A stretch of DNA of 64,000 bases from the NCBI GenBank assembly GCA_015227615.1, contig JAALGZ010000033.1, forward strand, positions 1-64,000, in the 5' to 3' direction. This document shows, piece after piece, positions 45,081 to 53,579 of this stretch. The notes below the pieces were generated by a model. That model saw only the letters and a list, made by a program, of their open reading frames with translations. It ran no database searches and was not told the DNA's origin. This stretch comes from Labyrinthula sp. Ha. Its lineage: Eukaryota; Sar; Bigyra; Labyrinthulida; Labyrinthulaceae. Position numbers and translations under genes: made by a program. How positions within the stretch are numbered: position 1 is the first letter of the stretch; each line of letters starts with the position of its first letter.

Positions 45081-46249
45081 CTACTAAAGGGGAAAATAGC
45101 TCTATTACATCAAATCTGGTAAGTAATCACACCTAAGAAGCTTAATATCTAGTTACATGATGTGGAAACTTTTAGAAAAAGTGAAATTAGATTTTGTCTT
45201 TGCTCATTTAGATTTCATCAGCTCAATGATAGGAAAACTATTCCAAGCAGGTTTGAATTTCCAATGCCTACCTTTCATAGAATGAAATGTTCCAAGCCTA
45301 ATAAGAGGTGGAATCAAGTCAACTGAAGACGGCAACTAATTCAGCCCAGATGTAAATATTGGAACCTCTCCTGTAAATTACTTACCAATCCTTAAATTTA
45401 AAGTTGTTCGTCACCCATGCCAGAAAGAGCATGCTGAGAAGAAATGCCCTGCACTAATTTGAAGGGCAGTATGAACTTGTTAGCACAACATGACGGAGAC
45501 CATGACCATAAACACTACAACCTTTCATTACACACTCATATTTGCAGATTCAAACCTGAGACAATTGGTCGACAGGTAATATATGACATTTAGCGCCAAA
45601 GGGAGAAACTGTAACTATGAATCAAATTGAGATTGATTTATTTTTGATGAAGTTAAAATAGAATCTTTAGAGTCAACTTTGTCTTAGAACATGGCATAAG
45701 CAAAGCCAATAAGCAGGAGTCGAGTTTAACAAAAATTTTCCATGGAGGAGTTGACTATCCTTAAACTCAAAATCACTAAAAAAACTTTCGGAGCTTTGAA
45801 GATCATCGAACTCAAACTCAGTCAAGGTTTTCAACGAGTTCTTGATTGAGTATCCTTAAAACTCCCGAGTTAATTCCGCAAAAATTACTCAGTTGGTTCC
45901 TCACAAATTCTCGGTCATTTCCTCATTCCTCACGTAGTAAAAATAAGACAATTTCTCATTCAATCTAGTATCGAGACTCACTCACTCACTCTTAATACTT
46001 TTTAATAGACCGAATGAGTTTTCAATGAGAATTTACTCTGTATCTCTATTCACAAGTAAGAAAAGGTAAAAATACAAAATTACATAAGCAAAAAACCCGC
46101 AAAGTTACTCTTCTGCAACATCCTTAAACAGATTATGCACAATAAACTAATGTTGCAACAAGAGAAAGAAGAAGTTGTATTTTACTGTTCAGTGATAGAG
46201 TACATTATGGGATCAAGAATACCCTTGTTAGTTCTCTTTCCGTTTGAAA
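45081..46249. other. Spacer and upstream region of the K+ channel gene
   Basis: It holds the second dispersed repeat copy (45775-46055), about 200 bp upstream of the channel start codon. Otherwise it is AT-rich sequence without recognised features. Confidence 0.5.
45775..46055 (+). repeat. Dispersed repeat, copy 2
   Basis: Direct-orientation relative of 42185-42470 with the same ordered landmarks (CGAGTTAATTCCG, GGTTCCTCAC, AAATTCTCGGT, AATCTAGTATCGAG, GAATGAGTT, CTGTATCTCTATT). It lies in the upstream region of the channel gene. No coding capacity or ends typical of a known element were seen. Confidence 0.55.
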
Positions 46250-47932
46250 ATGAGGATTAAGAAATTCCTTTTTCACCCTGAAAAAGGCATTAGTATAGGA
46301 TGGGATCTCGCAATATTCGGCCTCGTTTGCTATGTCACCGTAACTACACCTTTGAGAATGTCATTTTTTCCAAACCTGGATGCTTCTTCAAATCTCTTTT
46401 GGATTGATCTTGTAATTGATTTCATTTTTCTCCTAGACATTGTTAAAAGATTTAGAACTGGATACTTTCAAGACACTATCACAAGTGAGGTTGTCATGGA
46501 TACAAAATTAATTGCCATAAGGTACTTAAAAGGTTGGTTTCTGATTGATTTTCTTTCTTGCATGCCTGTAGATATTGTGTTGTTACTGGCGGCAGATCAT
46601 GTGACTGATCAGGACTCTGGGTCATCGTTTTTGGGCGTCAAGCGTTTGCTAAAGATTCTTCGTGTTGCTCGCTTAGCTAAACTTTTTAAACTGGTCAGGC
46701 TCCTAAGAGCTAGTCGATTGGTTAAAGACTTGGAGCGCAAGTACGACATTACCCCTTCGCCAGTTTTGAAACAGGCAGTTTTTCTGTTTCTTGCAATTGT
46801 GGTAATTACTCACTTGATCTGTTGTGCATGGGTTTTCATGGTAACCGAAGAAGGAACAGATTCTTCTGAGAAAAACTGGGTCGAAAAGTATTTTCAGGTA
46901 CCATTTGACTTTAGAACCAACACAACGTTCGATGTTGGAAAACTGTACTCTACCTCTTTCTACTGGGCGTCTTCTACCCTAACATCTGTCGGATTTGGGG
47001 ATGTGGTTCCAGCAAACTCTTCCGAAAGAATTTTTGCGTCCATTGTGGCTTTTATTGGGGCCTTTCTTCTGGGGTATGTTTTTTCATCAACAACCTCTAT
47101 GCTCAGCTCTTTGAACAAGACAGCAAATAATTATCAAGAACAAATGGAAAAAATTAAGGCTTACTTGCAGTACAGAAATGTACCAACAAAACTTTCAAAA
47201 CGAATAATTGAGTACTTTAGGTACTATATCTCAAAACATGCTCTCTTTGATGAGCAGAAAATTCTAGAATCACTAAGTTACCCTCTGCGTGTGGAGCTCA
47301 CTTCCTTCCTTTTTGAAGATGTTTTGACGCTAATTCCGCTTTTTTCATCGATAGATGATTCCGCGTTTCTATCAAACATCCTGGTCCAGCTAAAGCCCTT
47401 TTCTGCTGCCCCTGGTGATGTAATTATGCATGAGAACGACATTGTCCAGGAAATGTACTTTTTGATTCAGGGCGAACTAAAAGGTTATAAATCAAAACAG
47501 CCTGATTTTCTAAAATCTTTTGCTGCTGGTGATCACTTTGGAAGCTTTGCCTCATTCGATCCAGTCACTAAGCGACGAACTATGACCATCACAGCCATAA
47601 CATACTGTGACTTGTTCTCGTTGTCCAAGAAAGATATGAGGACCATTTTGCATGAATATCCTGAAATGAAAGATAAGCTTGGAACTGATATATTGGGTGA
47701 AATCCTTGTTTCGACGGATAAACTTGTTGAAACAGAGACTCAAAACACCCAGGAAACTGATGAAGACACTTATGCTACACTTACAAAAGAGCAGTATGAG
47801 ATATTAATGACACAGGCTGATGATGAAAACTGGGAAGTTGAGAAGCTAAAGAATGAGAATGAACAGCTTATTCTTAAAATCAGCGAGTTACGTCTAACAG
47901 TGGAAAAGCTAGCAGAGCGAGACACAGACTAA
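46250..47932 (+). CDS. Voltage-sensor K+ channel with C-terminal cyclic-nucleotide-binding domain (CNG/HCN/EAG type)
   Basis: The protein is 560 aa from the first ATG (46250). Six transmembrane segments: S1 (WDLAIFGLVCYVTV), S2 (LFWIDLVIDFIFLLDIVKRF), S3 (GWFLIDFLSCMPVDIVLLL), a basic S4 (VKRLLKILRVARLAKLFKLV), S5 (VFLFLAIVVITHLICCAW), then pore helix and filter STLTSVGFGDVVP (about 240-252) and S6. GFGD predicts potassium selectivity. A C-linker and a cyclic-nucleotide-binding domain follow (about 370-480: GDVIMHENDIVQEMYFLIQG, FGSFASFDPVTKRRTMTITA). In ligand-binding members the cassette reads FGE and keeps an Arg before the last strand; the Glu is Ser here while an RT is kept, so cyclic-nucleotide gating is doubtful. 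A C-terminal coiled coil (EVEKLKNENEQLILKISELR) may assemble tetramers. The gene converges with SELENOT. Confidence 0.9.
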   Translation: MRIKKFLFHPEKGISIGWDLAIFGLVCYVTVTTPLRMSFFPNLDASSNLFWIDLVIDFIFLLDIVKRFRTGYFQDTITSEVVMDTKLIAIRYLKGWFLIDFLSCMPVDIVLLLAADHVTDQDSGSSFLGVKRLLKILRVARLAKLFKLVRLLRASRLVKDLERKYDITPSPVLKQAVFLFLAIVVITHLICCAWVFMVTEEGTDSSEKNWVEKYFQVPFDFRTNTTFDVGKLYSTSFYWASSTLTSVGFGDVVPANSSERIFASIVAFIGAFLLGYVFSSTTSMLSSLNKTANNYQEQMEKIKAYLQYRNVPTKLSKRIIEYFRYYISKHALFDEQKILESLSYPLRVELTSFLFEDVLTLIPLFSSIDDSAFLSNILVQLKPFSAAPGDVIMHENDIVQEMYFLIQGELKGYKSKQPDFLKSFAAGDHFGSFASFDPVTKRRTMTITAITYCDLFSLSKKDMRTILHEYPEMKDKLGTDILGEILVSTDKLVETETQNTQETDEDTYATLTKEQYEILMTQADDENWEVEKLKNENEQLILKISELRLTVEKLAERDTD

Positions 47933-47985
47933 ATGGTTGAAACAAAGCAACAACATCAGTTCCTTGCCAAAAAATTGATATAGTT

Positions 47986-48007
47986 GAAAATTGTTAAAAC
48001 AATTTTC
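47986..48007. terminator. 22-bp perfect palindrome between convergent genes
   Basis: GAAAATTGTT and its reverse complement are separated by two bases, so the transcript of either strand can fold into a 9-10 bp AT-rich hairpin. It lies in the 154-bp gap between the stops of the channel gene and SELENOT. A role in 3' end formation is only a suggestion. Confidence 0.35.
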
Positions 48008-48009
48008 TC

Positions 48010-48065
48010 CAAAGTTTTCATTCAAGTTTTCTTGAGTTACGAAAACCTATTCACATATCTGAGGC
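48010..48065 (-). promoter_or_regulatory. Candidate SECIS element in the 3' UTR of selenoprotein T
   Basis: In the minus-strand transcript, about 33 nt after the stop, GTGA (48051-48054) is followed by 12 nt and then AA, the spacing typical of eukaryotic SECIS (AUGA, 11-12 nt, AA). AGGTTTTC pairs with GAAAACTT across a loop holding the AA, and the 3' arm ends in TTGA, which supplies the opposing GA of the non-Watson-Crick quartet. Weak points are the GTGA variant in place of ATGA, an 8-bp helix and little pairing below the quartet. Confidence 0.4.
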
Positions 48066-48086
48066 TCCTGCTCGCGGATGTTCGCA

Positions 48087-48770
48087 TTAGACATCAACGA
48101 ACTCACCAGAACCAATACCGAACTGGGAAAGCAACGCTACGACTTCCTTCTTGTTTGGGAGACGCCCAGTTTCAAGTTTAGAAAATGCAAGTCTTCCGTC
48201 TATTTCAATTTCAAAGGCCCCAGTTGCAGTCAGACTTTGTGCAACGTTACTTGAAATGAACAATCCAATAAACAGTGCAATCTGTTGCTCCCGAAGCCGA
48301 TTAAGAAAAAAATTCAACTGTACTTTGTGCTGATCCTCTATTCGCAAAGAGGCAATAATTTTTTCGCCAAATATCAAAAATCCCACCAAAGAAATTTGAC
48401 TCATCTGTACAAATCTTAATAGAAAAAGGCTCCAAAAAGGTGTTGGATAATTTTCACCATCAATAGCAGAAAACCCAGGGGCGTCGGGTGGAAAATCATT
48501 CGGAAAAGCTTTTTGGAGGTAATTTTTCAAGGCAAGGAAACTATCCTTATAATTTCAACTGGTGCAATAGCGAATAAACACGGAGTGCTGTGTGGCAGTC
48601 TCTGTTTTAGGTTTGTACTTTTTGTTAAAGCTTGCTTCCAAAACTGAAACTGGTGGCTCGTCAAAGTCGTCAAAATATGAATCTAACAGGGATAACGACT
48701 CCCCCGCGTTTTCAGTTGCAGCAAACGCCACAACGGCGTTAAACATGAAAAGTATTAGCTTTGGTTTCAT
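48087..48770 (-). CDS. SELENOT: Selenoprotein T with in-frame UGA (selenocysteine)
   Basis: The protein is 227 aa, ATG at 48770, stop TAA at 48087-48089. A single in-frame TGA (48555-48557, residue 72) sits in SVFIRYCTS-TGA-NYKDSF, exactly the CxxU redox motif of selenoprotein T (CVSU in animals). The frame continues with the family's C-terminal domain: DGENYPTPFWSLFLLRF, LVGFLIFGEKI, LFIGLFISSNVAQSLTATGA and FEIEIDGRLAFSKLETGRLP, closely following the family pattern (STGAFEI, KLESGHLP). The N-terminus (MKPKLILFMFNAVVAFAA) is a signal peptide, as SelT is an ER membrane thioredoxin-like protein. Conservation on both sides of the TGA argues against a pseudogene. It diverges from the CYFIP gene, 99 bp between start codons. 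Sec decoding also needs a SECIS; a candidate lies just after the stop. Confidence 0.88.
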
Positions 48771-48869
48771 GGCGATTATTTTTTTCTGCAGGAAATGCCC
48801 AAAATTGAAGTTAAGTTAGAGTATGACATTACCATATATTTGGCTTTAGAAATATCATAGAGAAGAAAG

Positions 48870-51800
48870 ATGATAAGAGCGGAACAAAGAAAAATTCTAT
48901 ATCCAGCAAATTTCTTTGAGAAAACTTGTCCAAAAAATAATGAAAACTCATTTGAAACAAGCTTAATTCCAGATAAAATATTTCACGAGCTATTTCTTCT
49001 TAAGAAAGCAGACAGTATTCTTAGGGACGGAGAAACCCATTTGGCCGCTTTGTACTCTTGTAGATGCTGCTCCAAAACTCTCGCTCCGCTATCGTAATTT
49101 GTGATTTTGTATTCAATTTAGTCATAACAGTAACGCGAATGAAAAGATTCAGCATAGCCTCGAAAGTTTCAAGATACTGCTTCCGTACATGCATCAAATT
49201 CTGAAACTTTCTTCGTTTGTGGAATACTTGACAACATTCTTTGTCCAAGAATTTTACACAACAATAGCAAAACAAAATAATAGCGTAAAAATGGATCGAA
49301 AAAGCACCATGAAGAATAGCTCTTTCACATCCACAATTTCCAGTCTTTCCTTAGAAGAAGAAGAAAATCAATGCCAGGTGATTAATACAAAGCTCTTAGA
49401 AAAAATGCTGGACTTATTTGATTTAATTATACGGATTGACGCTTTGAAAGATGGAAAACCATCACTTCTGAACGATTTTTCTGCATTTAAGAGGGCTTTT
49501 TATCTGTGTAAATCGGCTGTTGTATCTTCAGATCTTGAAATTGGAGAAGAGATGTTTGCAGATTTTCATCGAGAAGAATTTAACTACATTAATTTGGTCA
49601 ACGGGCAAATTTCAAAACTGCAAAAGTTTCTTGCTGATCCTATGAACCCGAAAAATAAATGTATTACTGAACTTCAAGTACGACTGGAGAAATGGGTTGA
49701 CAAGAAACTAAGTTTATTTCCTCAAATATCAGCTTTCTTAATTAACAAGTTGCGCAATGAAAGAAAAAATCTGTTTTTGGACCCAGTGGATAAAATCAAA
49801 TTTATAAGATGCTTGCCATACGTGTTCTTTTTTGTAGAAGGTGAGATTAAAGAAATCCTGTTTCACCAAACCCATCAAGTCTTTTCATTATATCCTGTTA
49901 TTCCGGCCGGCTATGATATTTTTATTAATACATACTTGGTTTTGAATAAGAGTCTTGCAAATACTGGAATTAACCTTGATGGTTACAACATACATTCGTT
50001 TGTTGATGAAAATTTTAAAGTAAATTTAAACGCTAATCCCATCGCGAAAAGCAATACAAAATACACGCTTGACACCAAAAAAATTAGGAAAATCTATTTG
50101 CTGTCGAACAGTGTCAATGTATTGATCAAAGAGTACGAATCAATGAGCGATAAAATAAAGAGAACATGTGAATATAGTTTACCTCTAGATCAAGAAGGGA
50201 AAAATAAGGTCGCTGTACAGGCAGTAAAGACATGCCTCGAGACATTTAAATATATTGCCAAATGGAAAGAAAATCTCTTATTTTTTTTCTCCTTGCACAA
50301 TTCTTGCCTTCTTGATGATAGTATGATAAACGTGAATCACTTAGTCAAGTTTATTAGTTGCATAAAAATTATGAAAGCGCAGCTGCTACAGAATAAAACA
50401 TATTTTGTTAGCTGCATCGAGAAGTTTGTAACCTCCCAAATTACTTCCTTTTTCTATACTGTGCTATCTGAAGCAATGAGTAATCTTAGCAGAGAAGGGG
50501 CTAAGTTTAATGGGTTTAATCTGAATAATACTTTAACACTTCGCAAGGGTCAAGAAAGCAAAGCATTATCTTTGGTAATTAAACTAAGAGAATTTGGGGA
50601 AAATTTGCAAAATAAGACATTTGGACAGATTGCAAACAGTTTTTCTGAAATTGAGGTTTTTTGCTTTAATATACTCGAAGCAAATAAAGATCTAGTTACG
50701 AAAAAAAGGAGCAAATTTGGTACTATAGGAACTTTGGGAAGAAGGAGGAAAGTAGGGTTGAGAAGTGAGACATTAGCCTCATTTGATAAATTCTTGAACA
50801 GGTTGAAGCTGTTTTCAAAATTAATTGACTTTGAGCATCTGGTACAAAATGTTTCAAACCTACATCAAATATACTTCTCTGAATTTAGCAAGGCAATTAA
50901 AAATGACGAATCCTTGTTAAAACAGTGTTTATCTTGTACAGTTGAAGAAATTAGTCCCGATGTTTTCTACGTACTTGATGTATTTAATGACGTTGCGTTT
51001 TCCTCCGTTCAAATGCGAAAAGGTTACTTCTACTATGAGTCTAAGGCTGATTTCTTAAACTGCATGAAGTCAACTGGGTTTAAAATAACAAGAAAAATAT
51101 ATGAATTCGAGAAATTTCTTTCTGCGAAAGAGGTGTTAAAGAATGTTAATAGTGAATATTATAAGCGTACATTTGAGGCAGAAAATGAGGAACATGACCC
51201 GCTTTGGACCTTAGCCTCAGTGTCTGATTGGGATGACCTAAACTCAAGGCAATTGGTTTTGATAAAAGAAAGAATAGAACGACTTCTCTGTGTTGACGGT
51301 GTCAGATTTTATGGAAGTGACTTTGTATTTTCAAAATTTTTTTCGCACTTAATGCAGATATTGATAAAAAGAGATTTAGCTGAAATCGTAAATAAACTGA
51401 AAGCCATGGGAATTCAAGGCCTGTCAGTTTTTCACAACGAGCTTGAAATCGTTCAACTTACATATAGAGCCCTAGAAGATCGTTTGCCTATTACACAATT
51501 CAAGCTTCCTGAAGTACAGAGATTCTTGTGCATACAGTTTGTGGATTTTGTCATAAACTCTTCAGTTCTAAATTTCATTTCTCTTCAATTTGGGTACTCA
51601 GATATGGTTTTTTCAAATTGTGAGGTGGAGATAACAAATGTTGGTTCATCAAATCTCGCAAAGAAGATCAGCGATCACATTTCTTTTCAGAACCACTTTG
51701 ATGCCTCTGTTTTCAGTCAAACTCTGTTGTATAATTTCAATAATTACTATGACTACAAATACCTGAATTTAAAACAGCTTTTCAATGTTATTATCAATTC

Positions 51801-52650
51801 AAATAAGCATCTCTTCAGTACAGTTTTAGTTAAGAACTATTTGAACCTAAGCGCTATTCTTGGAGGCCGCTTTAGTATTGAGTACACAGATCTCTCCTCT
51901 AATCCTGGAGTAGATTATATCGCACTTGCAGGTAGAACTCAAGCTGAGAGGTTAATCCGTGAAAATGTCCAAAAGTTTTCACTTAGTATTTGCAAATGTT
52001 TCAATTACTTGGGAAATACATTTGCGCTACTCTTAATGTTCAAGAATGCATTTGATGAGTCACAAGAGAAAAAATATATAGAAAAAAACTTGGGGAAGAA
52101 CCCACATGACTTTTTTAAATCTCAAGTCTCAAGTTTGTTATTAAACTTGATAAGTAGTCTAGATGGTATGAAAGTACCTCAAGATGTTAAATTACTAAGC
52201 TTTGATCAACTGTGGTCAAGTTTAAAATATTTGTCAATCTTTTTTGAAGAGATGGTGCAAGGAAAAGAAGTTTCTGAACAATTTAGTTTTGGTGATGGGC
52301 TGCTTCTGGGAGGCAATTTATTTCAGTATGCACTTAATCAAAGAGAATATAGAGTTTATGATTTAAACAGTCATGTCTTGAAAGCTCAAGAGGTGGAGCT
52401 TCAAGAAAATGAAGGTCAAGATATAGGCTATAACAATCCGGTTGTTGAATATATTTTAAAGCAAAGACAGGTGGAAGCTATCTTGTTTAAAGTATTGAGA
52501 GATGTAGATGTCTTTAGTGTAAATTCACCAGAAAGTAATCAGTTAGAATCGACCTTTTTGAAGGAAATTGAGAACAACCAAACCTCTTTCAAAGAAGTCG
52601 ATGGTTTGTCAAGTCCATGCGATGATGAAGACTCGGATTTTCAAGTCTAA
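48870..52650 (+). CDS. CYFIP: CYFIP/Sra1/PIR121 homologue, subunit of the WAVE regulatory complex (two exons)
   Basis: Exon 1 is 48870-49093 and exon 2 is 49122-52650; removal of a 28-nt intron gives 1250 aa, virtually the size of animal CYFIP (about 1253). Exon 1 supplies the conserved segment ADSILRDGETHLAALYSCRC with the following CSKTL (family: [21 protein letters not shown]). Exon 2 continues with LLEKMLDLFDLIIRIDALKD and LLNDFSAFKRAFYL (family: LGKFINMFAVLDELKNMK..NDHSAYKRA), a long helical body, and near the C-terminus FGDGLLLGGNLFQYALNQRE followed by DLNSHVLKAQEVE (family: [20 protein letters not shown]). CYFIP binds Rac1-GTP and holds WAVE inactive; its release activates Arp2/3 and branched actin. 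I could not judge the Rac-binding residues. The sequence is divergent in the middle but the frame is clean. Confidence 0.88.
49094..49121 (+). other. Predicted 28-nt intron in the CYFIP gene
   Basis: It begins GTAATTTG and ends TTCAATTTAG. Splicing joins CTA-TC to T-CAT and fuses exon 1, whose own frame would otherwise stop four bases into the intron, to the long second frame. Family similarity runs continuously across the junction. Confidence 0.88.
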
Positions 52651-52754
52651 GTAAACAACACATAATAAAGTTTTAGAATTAACGTATTCCCTGGAAAGTA
52701 ATATTCTCAGTACTCTTGGTAATAAAACATCTACTACAACATCTGAAATGAAAT

Positions 52755-53579
52755 TCAAACATCTAAATCATTCAAATTCGAGTCCGGATTGTGTTTCCTC
52801 TTTGGTCTAAACAGGTTACTTAGGGATTTAAAAGAAGAATTCTTTCCTGAAGAAACCCCAGGTGAGTCACAAGTTTTTTTGCCTAAATTCTTTTTGTTGG
52901 TTATTCGAATCCGAAATGTTGATTTCTCTTGTGGGGAGGCTGATCTTGGGGTATCCTGGGCAGTTGACAAACTTCTCATTGAATTCCCTTGGTTCCAATC
53001 ATTGGCAACAAAAAGCTTTAACCTTCTCCAACCACGTAAAAAGCATTTTTGGTGGTTCTTAATAGCTGCCACCATCTTTTGCTTTCCCAAATCACAGTTT
53101 AAAAAGTGCAAAGAAGTGAGATGTAGTTTAAAGTCATCTAGGAAATTTGCATGCATTAGAAAGTAAATTTCTTCCTTTGCAGCTGAGAAGCAATTTCGGG
53201 AAAAAGTTTCTAGTGACACAAGCTGAGAAGAGACTTGTGAAGGTAGGTTGATCCACGTAGGGCTGTTGTCCAGAATGTACTCCTCTAGGATTCTCATACC
53301 TTCGATTTCAAGCTGATCTTCTGGTAGTTTTTCAAAATTTGAAACATCTTCATAAAATAAAAAATTTTCTTCTGCAAACGCTTTTTTCAAGCATTCTTTA
53401 AACTCAGCTTTTGCTACTTGGTTAGAAAAGATGTCCTTTGTGCTTGAAATACGATCTGCCTTAGGTAAATCTCCAATATTCACTTGAGTTAAGGGTGTAG
53501 TACATCCACAGGAACCAAATTCCTCCCCTCCAAGGTTTAACACACTATAGTTACCATGTTTACTTACAAAGCTTGTCAT
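52755..53579 (-). CDS. Soluble RGS-domain protein
   Basis: The protein is 274 aa, ATG at 53579. It has no membrane segment. The RGS domain covers about residues 48-160: DIFSNQVAKAEFKECLKKAF, EENFLFYEDVSNFEKLPEDQ, ILEEYILDNSPTWINLPSQV and FSAAKEEIYFLMHANFLDDF, matching the nine-helix pattern (F..FL..E..EENL.F...V..F, then F..A...I..LM....F..F). The C-terminal 90 residues are basic and Ser-rich (RIRITNKKNLGKK; FRPKRKHNPDSNLNDLDV). It probably speeds GTP hydrolysis on a G-alpha subunit. Together with the 7TM-RGS receptor at 3-4.4 kb it shows at least two RGS inputs to heterotrimeric G-protein signalling. It converges with CYFIP, 104 bp between stops. Confidence 0.82.
   Translation of the reverse strand: MTSFVSKHGNYSVLNLGGEEFGSCGCTTPLTQVNIGDLPKADRISSTKDIFSNQVAKAEFKECLKKAFAEENFLFYEDVSNFEKLPEDQLEIEGMRILEEYILDNSPTWINLPSQVSSQLVSLETFSRNCFSAAKEEIYFLMHANFLDDFKLHLTSLHFLNCDLGKQKMVAAIKNHQKCFLRGWRRLKLFVANDWNQGNSMRSLSTAQDTPRSASPQEKSTFRIRITNKKNLGKKTCDSPGVSSGKNSSFKSLSNLFRPKRKHNPDSNLNDLDV

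Noticed and set aside
48555-48557. TGA in SELENOT as a genuine stop or pseudogene break
   Set aside because: Both sides match the SelT family in phase and the codon falls precisely at the selenocysteine site; no other damage is seen in the gene.
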